Shown: positions 1 to 7,093 of the stretch, one piece after another
How the letters are laid out: each line of letters begins with the position of its first letter
Position numbering within the stretch: position 1 is the first letter of the stretch
NCBI RefSeq assembly: GCF_000714715.1
Contig: NZ_JMFO01000004.1
Coordinates: forward strand, 1-64,000
DNA: 64,000 nucleotides
From: Candidatus Magnetobacterium casense
Lineage (GTDB): Bacteria > Nitrospirota > Thermodesulfovibrionia > Thermodesulfovibrionales > Magnetobacteriaceae
Direction of reading: 5' to 3'
The notes under the pieces: generated by a model
Database searches by the model: none
Told to the model about the DNA's origin: nothing
The model's input: only the letters and a program-made list of their open reading frames with translations
Translations under genes and position numbers: made by a program

Positions 1-1
1 T

Positions 2-487
2 AAGGCGTTCGAGCGACAAATGAATAAAACAAGCGCTGATAATGCCCAACTACTTGGCACTCTTGTTGAGAACATAATAGCTCCTGGAGCAAAACCCTTG
101 ATAAGGCAATATTTTAAATGTGAACCTATTGATTTTCGTGTAAGGGCCGGTAAACAAGGAGGCGCTAATAACTGTGAGGTTGACATATTGATCATCTCTA
201 CGGACAATGCCTTCATGATAGAGGTAAAATCCAAGCCTGATGGCCGGGATGTAAAGAAGATACTCGCCAAGGCAGAGATATTACCTACCTTCTTCAGCGA
301 GTGCGTCGATAAACAAATAATCCCAATGTTAGCAAGTACTTTTGTTGATGATAACATCATTGCATATGCAACAAGGAAGGGGCTGCATGTTGTCGCATAC
401 AGACAGTGGGAGTACCTGGACATCCTTAATTTCGATGCCATAAACGAAAAAAACAGAGATAAAGACACTTCCCTACCTATAGGGTAG
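2..487 (+). CDS. PD-(D/E)XK nuclease-like protein (DUF3782 type), 5' end outside window
   Basis: The frame is open from base 2, so the gene starts upstream; the first ATG inside the window is at 20. The visible part has the core of a PD-(D/E)XK fold: an acidic strand (EVDILII), then a strand ending in the IEVKS signature, then a helix and a final strand near GLHVVAYR. The same order occurs in the protein encoded at 47121, which also has a similar L-x-x-x-V-P-x-x-x-x stretch before the core. I infer membership of the DUF3782-like group, which is often present in many copies per genome and has no proven function. It ends in TAG at 485-487, just before a short GC-rich repeat. A nuclease role is only suggested by the fold. 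Confidence 0.6.
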   Translation, partial: KAFERQMNKTSADNAQLLGTLVENIIAPGAKPLIRQYFKCEPIDFRVRAGKQGGANNCEVDILIISTDNAFMIEVKSKPDGRDVKKILAKAEILPTFFSECVDKQIIPMLASTFVDDNIIAYATRKGLHVVAYRQWEYLDILNFDAINEKNRDKDTSLPIG

Positions 488-502
488 CACTCCATTCAAA
501 CA

Positions 503-527
503 AAGAAGCGGAGCCGCCCCTTTCTTT
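503..527 (+). repeat. Short copy of dispersed GC-rich repeat
   Basis: The sequence aagaagcggagccgcccc followed by tttcttt is shared with the ends of the copies at 1699-1776 and 62766-62801. The core ggcggctccgcc-like part is self-complementary, so it can form a hairpin, and it may act as a terminator for the preceding gene. Confidence 0.55.
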
Positions 528-674
528 ATCCTGTATTGTACACAATCGAAACGCTCTATAATGGAAGAGGTCGTCCATTTTTGAAGAGACAGTTTGACTT
601 ATTCATAATAGATATCCTCGAATATACAAAGTGAAACTATTAAAATATTTCATCACAGACACGGCAATATTACT

Positions 675-1694
675 ATGAAGATAGCCATTATCCACGAAGA
701 GGCAACCAGGGGCTGTCCTGACACCGAGGACGTCCTTGACGAGGTTGGCCTCATTACAGGAGCGCTTGAGACGCTTAACCACAGCTACAGGGTCTTTACG
801 ATAGGCGATTGCAGGTGTGTGCGCAGTGGCCGGGAGACATTTGACCTGACATCGAAGTTGTCTTCCCTGCTGGAGGGGTTTAGGGCCTACTGTCCCGACG
901 TGATTTTTAACATGCTCGAGGGCAACAAGAATACCCCAAGACTCTTGCCGGCAATAGCGGGTTTTCTGGAGTTGACCGGCCTGCCGGTGACGGGGGCGCG
1001 GTACGAATCCCTGCTGACGACGACGGACAAGGCCCTGGCTCGGTCGATCATGGCGGCCAATGGCATACAAACCCCCGCCGGAGTTGTCTACACCGGTGGA
1101 GGGTGCGACGAGGTGGACGTTGGCTTTCCGTGCATCGTAAAACCGTCGTTGGAGGATGGCTCCATCGGGATCGGGGATGATTGCGTTGTCCATGATGTGG
1201 CAGGGCTGCACAGGCTGCTTCCGGGCATGTATCAGAGGCACTGCGGGCAGCCGCTTCTGGTGGAGCGTTACATTGCCGGTAGGGAACTTAACGTATCGGT
1301 TATCGAGCGTGAGGAGGGTGGGGCGGAGGTGTTGCCGGTTGCCGAAATTGTGTTTAACCAATGGCCTGTCGGTAAGCCTAAGATTGTCTCCTACAAGGCC
1401 AAGTGGGAGGAGGGGTCGTTTGAATACGAAAACACACCGCGGTCCTTTGCCGTTGAAGGCGTACCCGTTGAGCGGGTGAAGGCCTTGGCGTTGAGGTGCT
1501 GGGACGTCTTTGCGCTGCGTGGGTATGCCAGGGTTGATATACGGATGGACGATGCCGGCGACCTGTTTGTAATCGAGGTCAACGCCAATCCGTGCATTGC
1601 GCCTTGGTCGGGGTTTATCGCCGCAGCCAGGGAGGGCGGGTACTCGGAGGTGGACGTCATCCGGACAATCATTGCCGCCGCCTTGCGGGGTTAA
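675..1694 (+). CDS. ATP-grasp ligase, D-Ala-D-Ala ligase-like
   Basis: The 339-residue protein has the fold order of D-alanine-D-alanine ligases: an N-terminal domain with NMLEGN (in Ddl the equivalent is N-x-LHG), a central ATP-grasp strand (FPCIVKPSLEDGSIGI), a VERYIAGRELNVSV strand, and the metal site in the C-terminal part (ARVDIRMDDAGDLFVIEVNANP, where E and N bind Mg). The ATP-grasp chemistry, ligation of a carboxylate to an amine, is well supported. The substrate is not. There are no mur or fts genes nearby, and the next gene is a GNAT acyltransferase at 1850. Such ATP-grasp/GNAT pairs suggest a small peptide or amino-acid modification pathway instead of wall synthesis. ATG at 675 gives the expected N-terminus (MKIAIIHEEA). 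Confidence 0.8.
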   Translation: MKIAIIHEEATRGCPDTEDVLDEVGLITGALETLNHSYRVFTIGDCRCVRSGRETFDLTSKLSSLLEGFRAYCPDVIFNMLEGNKNTPRLLPAIAGFLELTGLPVTGARYESLLTTTDKALARSIMAANGIQTPAGVVYTGGGCDEVDVGFPCIVKPSLEDGSIGIGDDCVVHDVAGLHRLLPGMYQRHCGQPLLVERYIAGRELNVSVIEREEGGAEVLPVAEIVFNQWPVGKPKIVSYKAKWEEGSFEYENTPRSFAVEGVPVERVKALALRCWDVFALRGYARVDIRMDDAGDLFVIEVNANPCIAPWSGFIAAAREGGYSEVDVIRTIIAAALRG

Positions 1695-1698
1695 TAAT

Positions 1699-1776
1699 GG
1701 GGTCAAGGGGACTCCTTCATGCCCGGGGCGGGTGCGACCTGGAGCGCCAAGAAGCGGAGCCGCCCCTTTCTTTCTT
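1699..1776 (+). repeat. Dispersed GC-rich repeat, long copy
   Basis: Begins with ggggtcaagggg at 1699-1710 and ends with gcggagccgcccc plus tttctttctt at 1753-1776. Start and end modules are shared with copies at 5165, 10268, 56461 and 62766. It lies between the ATP-grasp gene and the GNAT gene and can form hairpins. Confidence 0.6.
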
Positions 1777-1849
1777 GCCTTAAAGTATAGTTACCATAGA
1801 AATATAAAGAGGATACCTTCTTTTGTATATAATTCGTATATAATTAATT

Positions 1850-2392
1850 ATGGGCAGGTACCAAATTAGGATGCAGACGGCAGAGGCGCTATCCTTGGTG
1901 TTGAGGCGCCAGGTCAGGGATACCGACCGTGATGACGTTGGGCGGATACTTGGCGCCACCGGGGTCTTTCATCGACGCGAAGTAGACGTGGCTGAAGAGC
2001 TTGTCATCGATGCACTGGAAAAAGGCACAGAGAGCGAGTATCTGTTCATATTCGCCGACGTCGATGGCATCACCGCCGGATATATTTGTTACGGGGCAAT
2101 CAGTATGACCGAAGCGGGATTTGACCTCTACTGGATAGCCACCGACCCGCGTTATTACAACAGGGGTATAGCAGCCACGTTGTTGCGTGAGGCGGAGGGG
2201 CATATCGTCGCCCTTGGTGGCAAGTATATATTCGTGGAGACGTCATCAAAGGTGCAGTATCTTCCGGCACGGGGGTTTTACAAAAAGCATGGGTACATAG
2301 AAGTCGCCCGTGTTCCAAACTACTACGCCGATGGCGACGACAAGGTGATCTTGATGACCACATTGGGTGGGGAACGCTCTATCTCGTTATAG
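1850..2392 (+). CDS. GNAT family N-acetyltransferase
   Basis: 180 residues. The GNAT acetyl-CoA site is visible: a beta-4 strand with DLYWIATDPRY, then the pyrophosphate loop as NRGIAATLLREAE (R/Q-x-x-G-x-A/G type), followed by the C-terminal part with ARGFYKKHGYIEVARVPNYY, typical of GNATs. It transfers an acetyl or other acyl group from CoA to an amine; the acceptor is unknown. It follows the ATP-grasp ligase with the GC-rich repeat between them, and an AT-rich TATAAT-containing stretch at about 1826-1845 could give it its own promoter. The start may be ATG 1850 or ATG 1871 (MQTAEA); neither has a strong ribosome-binding site. Confidence 0.75.
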   Translation: MGRYQIRMQTAEALSLVLRRQVRDTDRDDVGRILGATGVFHRREVDVAEELVIDALEKGTESEYLFIFADVDGITAGYICYGAISMTEAGFDLYWIATDPRYYNRGIAATLLREAEGHIVALGGKYIFVETSSKVQYLPARGFYKKHGYIEVARVPNYYADGDDKVILMTTLGGERSISL

Positions 2393-2598
2393 TTACGATT
2401 GAGTGAGTACTTACTAAGCAGTAGAGCATAAGTAGCTATAACGGAATAGCTCATCGCTTTACGCTGAAAATGCCGCACATTTTTCGCAGTTAATCCAATC
2501 GAAACGTTCATGAATGGGTGCCCTATTCGCCCCCGCCCATGAAAATTGCGAGAGCCTTATGCATTGTGTTCAGTATAAATATTATTTTTTTGTGACTT

Positions 2599-2640
2599 AT
2601 GATACTAGTCATAGAACATTATTCATGTATTGGATACAAT
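2599..2640 (+). promoter_or_regulatory. FNR/DNR-type operator and -10 box upstream of the nor genes
   Basis: ATGAT-ACTA-GTCAT at 2599-2612 is a CRP/FNR-family palindrome with the usual 5-4-5 layout (FNR: TTGAT-N4-ATCAA). A -10-like TACAAT lies at 2635-2640. With transcription starting about 7 bases later (~2647), the operator centre at 2605.5 falls at -41.5, the class II activator position. The same motif and spacing recur at 5279-5320. Confidence 0.6.
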
Positions 2641-2683
2641 AATATTATGTTACAATAGATCATGAGGGAAGGGAGTTTGTTAT

Positions 2684-2998
2684 ATGCTTATACGATATTT
2701 GAGATGCAGAAAGAAAATAATCACCCTAACCTTGCTTATCGTTTTAGCTGTTAGCTTTGTTGATGGACAAACTATCACAATAAGTGTTAACAGCTATGGG
2801 GAGTCTTGGGTCAATCTGGATGTATGTTCCGCAAAAAATCCAAATTCCTTTGGCAACAGCAATTCAGACAGTTGCTATTGCGAGAACATTCGTTTTATAG
2901 AAATTTTCAGAGATATCGTTTCATGTTTCTACATTGATACGCCTGCGTATGTTTTTTTAGAGACATCTTTAACAAATAAACCACCAAACCTCCTGTAA
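2684..2998 (+). CDS. Small secreted or lipoprotein-like protein, unknown
   Basis: 104 residues. A positively charged N-terminus (MLIRYLRCRKK) is followed by a hydrophobic stretch (IITLTLLIVLAVSFV) and a likely cleavage site near VDG, so it is probably exported. The mature part has four cysteines near residues 45-86 (VCSA, SCYCEN, VSCFY), which could form disulfides. GGGAGT-type ribosome-binding site at about 2670. It lies between the FNR-type operator at 2599 and norC, so it may be the first gene of the nor transcript, but nothing in it ties it to NO reduction. I do not recognise the family. Confidence 0.45.
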   Translation: MLIRYLRCRKKIITLTLLIVLAVSFVDGQTITISVNSYGESWVNLDVCSAKNPNSFGNSNSDSCYCENIRFIEIFRDIVSCFYIDTPAYVFLETSLTNKPPNLL

Positions 2999-3072
2999 TT
3001 TTTTGATTACATAACTGAGAAGTAAGAGGCCGTTTTACGGTTTCCTATCAAAACCAATGGAGGTATATGCCC

Positions 3073-3735
3073 ATGAAAAACAGAGGCGTCAGAAATCTCT
3101 TTGTGTACGGGAGTCTTCTGTGTTTTGCCGCCCTGGTTGTTATCACCTTTGACACCTATGCCAAACTTGATGCAAGGGCCCCACAGATAACCGACGAGGT
3201 AAACAAAGGGAAAATCGCATGGCACAAGTACGACTGCATAGGCTGCCATACTATCCTGGGCAATGGCTCGTACTTTGCCCCGGATATGACCAAGATCACG
3301 CAACACGTACCGCACAGTTACCTTAAAAAGTTCCTGGTAAACCCCAAGAAGGTCAACCTTGGCAGCAACATGCCCGTCCTTGGGGTCAGCGCAGAGGAGG
3401 CCGACCACCTGATTTCGTTTCTCGACTGGATATCGCAGGTGGACACAAACGGCTGGCCTCCCAAGCCCATATACACCGTAACGATGAAGTCCGATGACAG
3501 TGCGTCGGTCTACCACAAATACGAGTGCGCCATCTGTCATACGGTAAACGGAGTGGGCGGGACATCTGGCCCTGACCTCTCGCACGTGGCAACCAGACAG
3601 CCAGATCCGCAGTGGCATAAGCAACATCTGATTAACCCGGTTGAGGTGGTTGCCGATTCGGCCATGCCGCCCTACCCCCAGATGAGCGGGGAAGAGCTCG
3701 ACAAGCTCGTAAAATATCTGCTTACCCTGAAGTAA
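3073..3735 (+). CDS. norC: NorC-like nitric oxide reductase cytochrome c subunit with a second haem domain
   Basis: A membrane-anchored cytochrome c. One N-terminal membrane helix (LFVYGSLLCFAALVVITF) is followed by a haem-binding CIGCH and an N-P-K...NMP type methionine region, as in NorC. A second haem domain (CAICH, with AMPPYP as the likely methionine side) fills the C-terminal half. NorC of the known cNOR enzymes has one haem and is about 150 residues; this protein has 220 and two haems. It should receive electrons and pass them to NorB, encoded 19 bases downstream. Two ATGs are possible (3067 and 3073); GGAGG at 3059-3063 is 9 bases from 3073 but only 3 from 3067, so I choose 3073. Confidence 0.85.
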   Translation: MKNRGVRNLFVYGSLLCFAALVVITFDTYAKLDARAPQITDEVNKGKIAWHKYDCIGCHTILGNGSYFAPDMTKITQHVPHSYLKKFLVNPKKVNLGSNMPVLGVSAEEADHLISFLDWISQVDTNGWPPKPIYTVTMKSDDSASVYHKYECAICHTVNGVGGTSGPDLSHVATRQPDPQWHKQHLINPVEVVADSAMPPYPQMSGEELDKLVKYLLTLK

Positions 3736-3754
3736 GCATAAGGAGGTCAAGGCA

Positions 3755-5155
3755 ATGAAATATAAAAGTCAGAAGGTGGCAGAGTACTTTTTCACGTTTG
3801 CCGTGGTATTGTTTTTAGTGCAGGTGCTTGTTGGTGTTATAGCGGCAGTGCAGTTTATAGCGCCGGATATCCTGCCGCTGAAGTTTAACATTACACGCAC
3901 GCTTCACATAAACGCCCTTGTGGTGTGGCTCCTTGTTGGTCTGATGGGGGCAACCTACTATGTCGTACCCGAGGAGTCGGAGAGGGAGCTTTGGAGTGTT
4001 CCACTTGCCATGTTTCAGTTTTGGGCAACCGTGGGGGCCATTGGCGCCGTAGTGGTGGGGTTTATTATCCAGGGGCTTTTCCCGCAGGCCAACATCACCG
4101 TGCTTGGGACGCATCTGCTCAGTGAGGGGCGCGAGTACATAGAGGCGCCACGCTGGGCAGACTGGCTGATAGCCCTGTCGGCGATCCTGTTTATGGTAAA
4201 CTGCGCCATAACGATGATCAAAGGCAAGAGGTGGACCGGCATCAATGGTACGCTGTTGGGCGGACTGGCATTTCTGACGCTCATGTACCTGCCCGGGATG
4301 TTTTACGTAAAGAGCATGGTCAAGGACCAGTACTGGTGGTGGTGGGTGGTGCATCTTTGGGTTGAGGGTGCGTGGGAGGTCATAGCCGGAGCGCTCCTTG
4401 CCTTTATGCTCCTGAAGGTGACCAACGCCCCCAGAGAAGCACTGGAGAAGTGGATGTACATAGAGGTGTTCCTGGTGCTCTTTACGGGTATCCTTGGCAC
4501 CGGACATCACTACTACTGGATCGGCACCCCCGGATACTGGCTCTGGATAGGGGGCATATTCAGTTCGCTTGAGCCTATCCCGCTGCTCATCATGGTCTGG
4601 GACGCCTTCAGAACCACACGACAGCACAGGGTCATATCCAACAAACTGGGGTTGTTCTATGCCGTAGCCCATGCCATATTCAACTTTGTCGGGGCCGGCC
4701 TCTGGGGCGTCATACACACGCTGCCCTCCGTCAACAAGTGGACGCATGGCACACAGCTCACCACGGCACACGGACACCTGGCCTTCTACGGTGCATACGT
4801 GCTGCTGGTTATCGCCCTGATCTACATCACGCTTCCACACCTCAGAGGGGTTAAGGAATTCGACTCTTCGCGGGGCTATCGGTCATTCTGGTGGATGACT
4901 ATTTCTATGGTGATGATCGCCCTGACAATAACCGGAGCAGGTATGGTGCAGATATACATGGAGAGGCTCCTGGGACTTGACTACGTATCGGTCAAGAACA
5001 ACTTCAATCTCTGGTTCTGGGTCTGGAGGGCCATCTTTGGCGTAGGATTCCTCTATGGCACGTGGCTGCTGGTGCTTGACTTTTTCAAACTCGGCAGGGA
5101 ACCTGTCAAGGCACACTCGGCCATAAGACTTGAGGCAGAGGCAGTTTCCAGATAA
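3755..5155 (+). CDS. norB: Nitric oxide reductase catalytic subunit NorB (cNOR type)
   Basis: 466 residues with 12 hydrophobic segments. It carries every residue known to matter in cNorB: low-spin haem ligands H51 and H341, high-spin haem ligand H339 (AHGHLAF), non-haem iron ligands H200, H251 and H252 (HLWVEG, GTGHHYYW), and the glutamates E204 and E273 (SSLEPIP). It reduces two NO to N2O in the cytoplasmic membrane, taking electrons from the NorC encoded just upstream. The length matches characterised cNorB. AGGAGG precedes the ATG. The gene ends just before a 55-base hairpin repeat. No norD or norQ activation genes are seen in the window, which is unusual next to norCB. Confidence 0.93.
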   Translation: MKYKSQKVAEYFFTFAVVLFLVQVLVGVIAAVQFIAPDILPLKFNITRTLHINALVVWLLVGLMGATYYVVPEESERELWSVPLAMFQFWATVGAIGAVVVGFIIQGLFPQANITVLGTHLLSEGREYIEAPRWADWLIALSAILFMVNCAITMIKGKRWTGINGTLLGGLAFLTLMYLPGMFYVKSMVKDQYWWWWVVHLWVEGAWEVIAGALLAFMLLKVTNAPREALEKWMYIEVFLVLFTGILGTGHHYYWIGTPGYWLWIGGIFSSLEPIPLLIMVWDAFRTTRQHRVISNKLGLFYAVAHAIFNFVGAGLWGVIHTLPSVNKWTHGTQLTTAHGHLAFYGAYVLLVIALIYITLPHLRGVKEFDSSRGYRSFWWMTISMVMIALTITGAGMVQIYMERLLGLDYVSVKNNFNLWFWVWRAIFGVGFLYGTWLLVLDFFKLGREPVKAHSAIRLEAEAVSR

Positions 5156-5164
5156 CGATTTGAT

Positions 5165-5219
5165 GGGGTCAAGGGGCTGGTACCCTTTTATGGCAGGGAT
5201 GCCTCACCCCCTTGACACC
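5165..5219 (+). terminator. Hairpin repeat after norB, probable terminator
   Basis: GGGGTCAAGGGG at 5165-5176 pairs with CCCCCTTGACACC near 5207-5219. The inner part (ctggtacccttttatggcag) is a loop. This is a hairpin copy of the dispersed repeat family and sits where the norCB transcript should end, before the second FNR-type promoter. There is no clear U-tract, so termination is inferred. Confidence 0.5.
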
Positions 5220-5278
5220 ATAATACTCAATCCTATGGTTTATATAAAAACTTTTGCCCATGTACTTAACATCATCAT

Positions 5279-5320
5279 ATGATTCTTGTCATAAAAAATT
5301 ATGTAGATTTTTTATATGAT
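5279..5320 (+). promoter_or_regulatory. FNR/DNR-type operator and -10 box of the cytochrome/haem-copper operon
   Basis: ATGAT-TCTT-GTCAT at 5279-5292, with -10 box TATGAT at 5315-5320. From operator centre to the first base of the -10 box is 29.5 bases, exactly as at 2599-2640, again giving a class II (-41.5) arrangement. A leader of about 265 bases separates it from the first gene at 5594; I see no convincing gene in the leader. Confidence 0.6.
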
Positions 5321-5593
5321 GTTTATGTTATAGTATCGAAGGATTTTTTTACTGGAGGCAGATATACGAAGGTGACAATAAAAAAACATTTAAGAAAGGA
5401 GGGCGCACAGGAAGAGTATAAGACAACTGATCCAAGATTGGGTAGAGACATGATGCCCGCAAAAGACAATCAACCAAAGACAATCTATCAAAGACAACGG
5501 GCGATGGGGCAAATTTCAATGTGTTCCTTAACGCATGTGTGTGCTGAATGATTGTCAAGTGAGAGCAGTTCAGTATGATAAGGAGGATAATCA

Positions 5594-6355
5594 ATGAGAA
5601 AGAATTTGGTGTTGGTAGCGACAATATGCACACTGCTTTTTGCCTTTGTTGCCGGTGAGGTCTATGGAGCTGATCTGGCGTTAGGCAAGAAGGTCTTTCA
5701 GAGAAGATGTGCGTTTTGTCATGGTCAAAAAGGTGACGGCAAAGGTTATGCCGACTTCGTTTACAAGACAAACGAAAAAGGCAAGATATGGAAGTTGTAC
5801 CCACGTGATTTCACACAAGGGGTCTTCAGATTCAGGTCAACGTCAACAGGCAGTCTTCCCACAGATAAAGACCTTCTTCATCTCCTGGAGGTTGGTATTC
5901 CACGGTCAAGTATGCCCCCGACGAGAGACCTTAACGAAGCAGAGAGAATGGCCGTTATTGAGTATATAAAATCGCTTTCGCCGAGATGGAAAGACGAGGG
6001 ACCAGGTACGGCTATCGAGGTAGGCCAGAAACCGGAATGGGTTGGCAGCCCGGAGTCTGTCGAAAAAGGCGCCCAAGTATGGAAAGAGATGAAGTGCTGG
6101 GAGTGTCACGGAGAGAAAGGTCGCGGGGATGGCACAAAATCGGATGAGCTTAAGGACGACCAGAAAAGAGCTATCCTGCCGTTTGACTTTACAGTAGGGG
6201 CACTGAAGAGAGGCACAACAGACGAAGATATCTATCTGGCCTATACAACCGGTCTTGACGGTTCCGGAATGCCTTCCTATGAGGATTCCCTGGATAACGA
6301 AAAGCGTTGGCACTTGGTGTCTTTTACAAAAAAACTGATGGGAAAGCTTAAATAA
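5594..6355 (+). CDS. Dihaem cytochrome c, exported
   Basis: 253 residues. A signal peptide (MRKNLVLVATICTLLFAFVAGEVYG, cleaved near GADLA) is followed by two cytochrome c domains, with CAFCH near residue 40 and CWECH near residue 160. Each is followed by an MP methionine region (SSMPPT and SGMPSY). It is periplasmic and is the first gene of an operon with a CuA subunit II, a haem-copper subunit I and a SCO protein, so it is the likely electron carrier or a bound subunit of that complex. AAGGAGG lies a few bases before the ATG. It probably depends on the FNR-type promoter at 5279. Confidence 0.85.
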   Translation: MRKNLVLVATICTLLFAFVAGEVYGADLALGKKVFQRRCAFCHGQKGDGKGYADFVYKTNEKGKIWKLYPRDFTQGVFRFRSTSTGSLPTDKDLLHLLEVGIPRSSMPPTRDLNEAERMAVIEYIKSLSPRWKDEGPGTAIEVGQKPEWVGSPESVEKGAQVWKEMKCWECHGEKGRGDGTKSDELKDDQKRAILPFDFTVGALKRGTTDEDIYLAYTTGLDGSGMPSYEDSLDNEKRWHLVSFTKKLMGKLK

Positions 6356-6374
6356 ATCAAGGAGGTGAATTATC

Positions 6375-6548
6375 ATGGAACAACAACCAGGTGCTATAGA
6401 GAAATTACTTGATAACCCCATAGGGCTTCTTATAATGTCCAATGTGGTGTTCTTTGTTGTGTACTTTCTGTGGGGAATAGTGAAGATACAGTCGATCCCC
6501 CCAATGCCTAAGGCGCTGATAGAAACGATATTAGGAGGTGCAAAATAA
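6375..6548 (+). CDS. 57-residue single-pass membrane peptide of the haem-copper operon
   Basis: Reads MEQQPGAIEKLLDNP, then a membrane helix (GLLIMSNVVFFVVYFLWGIV), then a short tail ending LGGAK. The start has a perfect GGAGG (6361-6365) and the stop TAA overlaps the ATG of subunit II by one base, so it is very probably translated with it. Small one-helix subunits are common in bacterial haem-copper oxidases, and by position it is likely an extra subunit of this complex. No known family is recognised by eye. Confidence 0.7.
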   Translation: MEQQPGAIEKLLDNPIGLLIMSNVVFFVVYFLWGIVKIQSIPPMPKALIETILGGAK

Positions 6549-7078
6549 TGGCTTTACTCCCGCCTGAAAAAGGATGGTGGCATAAAAGTGTCGCCAAAGA
6601 TGAAAAGATATGGATTGCTTGTGCAACCGTAGTTGCCCTGGCGCTATTTTCGCTGATGGTTGCATGGCACGTGGTTGGAAAGCAAAACCCCTCTTACGTG
6701 GTCTATAAGACATCGCCCGATGAGTTCTACAAGCTGGCTCAGGCAAACTGGGAAAAGTATAAGGTCGGAGAAAAAAACGGTATGACCGTGGTCAAACCGC
6801 CACCCGATGGCGACATATTTGTCATGGGGTCAACGTGGCGATGGGAACCGGCCTTGATTCTTAAAAAAGGGGCGAAGTATAAGTTTCACATATCATCTAT
6901 GGATCTCTTGCATGGTTTTTCCCTTCAACCGGTAAACATGAACTTCAAGATACATCCTGGTTATGATTATGTCCTGACGTTTACACCAACATCCACAGGT
7001 ACGTTCAATGTTATCTGCAACGAGTACTGCGGCCCTGGTCATCATACGATGATTACCGAAATAACAGTTGAAGATTAA
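6548..7078 (+). CDS. Haem-copper reductase/oxidase subunit II with CuA centre
   Basis: 176 residues: one N-terminal membrane helix (about residues 20-42) followed by a cupredoxin domain. The binuclear CuA site is complete: H122, then C157-x-E159-x-C161-x3-H165-x2-M168 (CNEYCGPGHHTM). The layout with one membrane helix resembles B-type (ba3-like) subunit II. It takes electrons from a cytochrome c, probably the dihaem protein encoded at 5594, and passes them to subunit I, encoded 15 bases downstream. Because subunit I lacks the oxidase tyrosine, the complex may be a CuA-containing NO reductase and not an oxidase. Confidence 0.88.
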   Translation: MALLPPEKGWWHKSVAKDEKIWIACATVVALALFSLMVAWHVVGKQNPSYVVYKTSPDEFYKLAQANWEKYKVGEKNGMTVVKPPPDGDIFVMGSTWRWEPALILKKGAKYKFHISSMDLLHGFSLQPVNMNFKIHPGYDYVLTFTPTSTGTFNVICNEYCGPGHHTMITEITVED

Positions 7079-7093
7079 GCGGAGGATCAAAAG

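Noticed and set aside
603-1706. 367-codon ORF on the minus strand
   Set aside because: It is the antisense shadow of the ATP-grasp gene; composition is proline/arginine-rich and no domain is visible.
3815-4840. 341-codon minus-strand ORF
   Set aside because: Shadow of norB; the plus strand has every NorB residue.
5279-5551. 90-codon ORF in the leader of the cytochrome operon
   Set aside because: It would start inside the FNR-type operator and before the -10 box; no ribosome-binding site and no family features.
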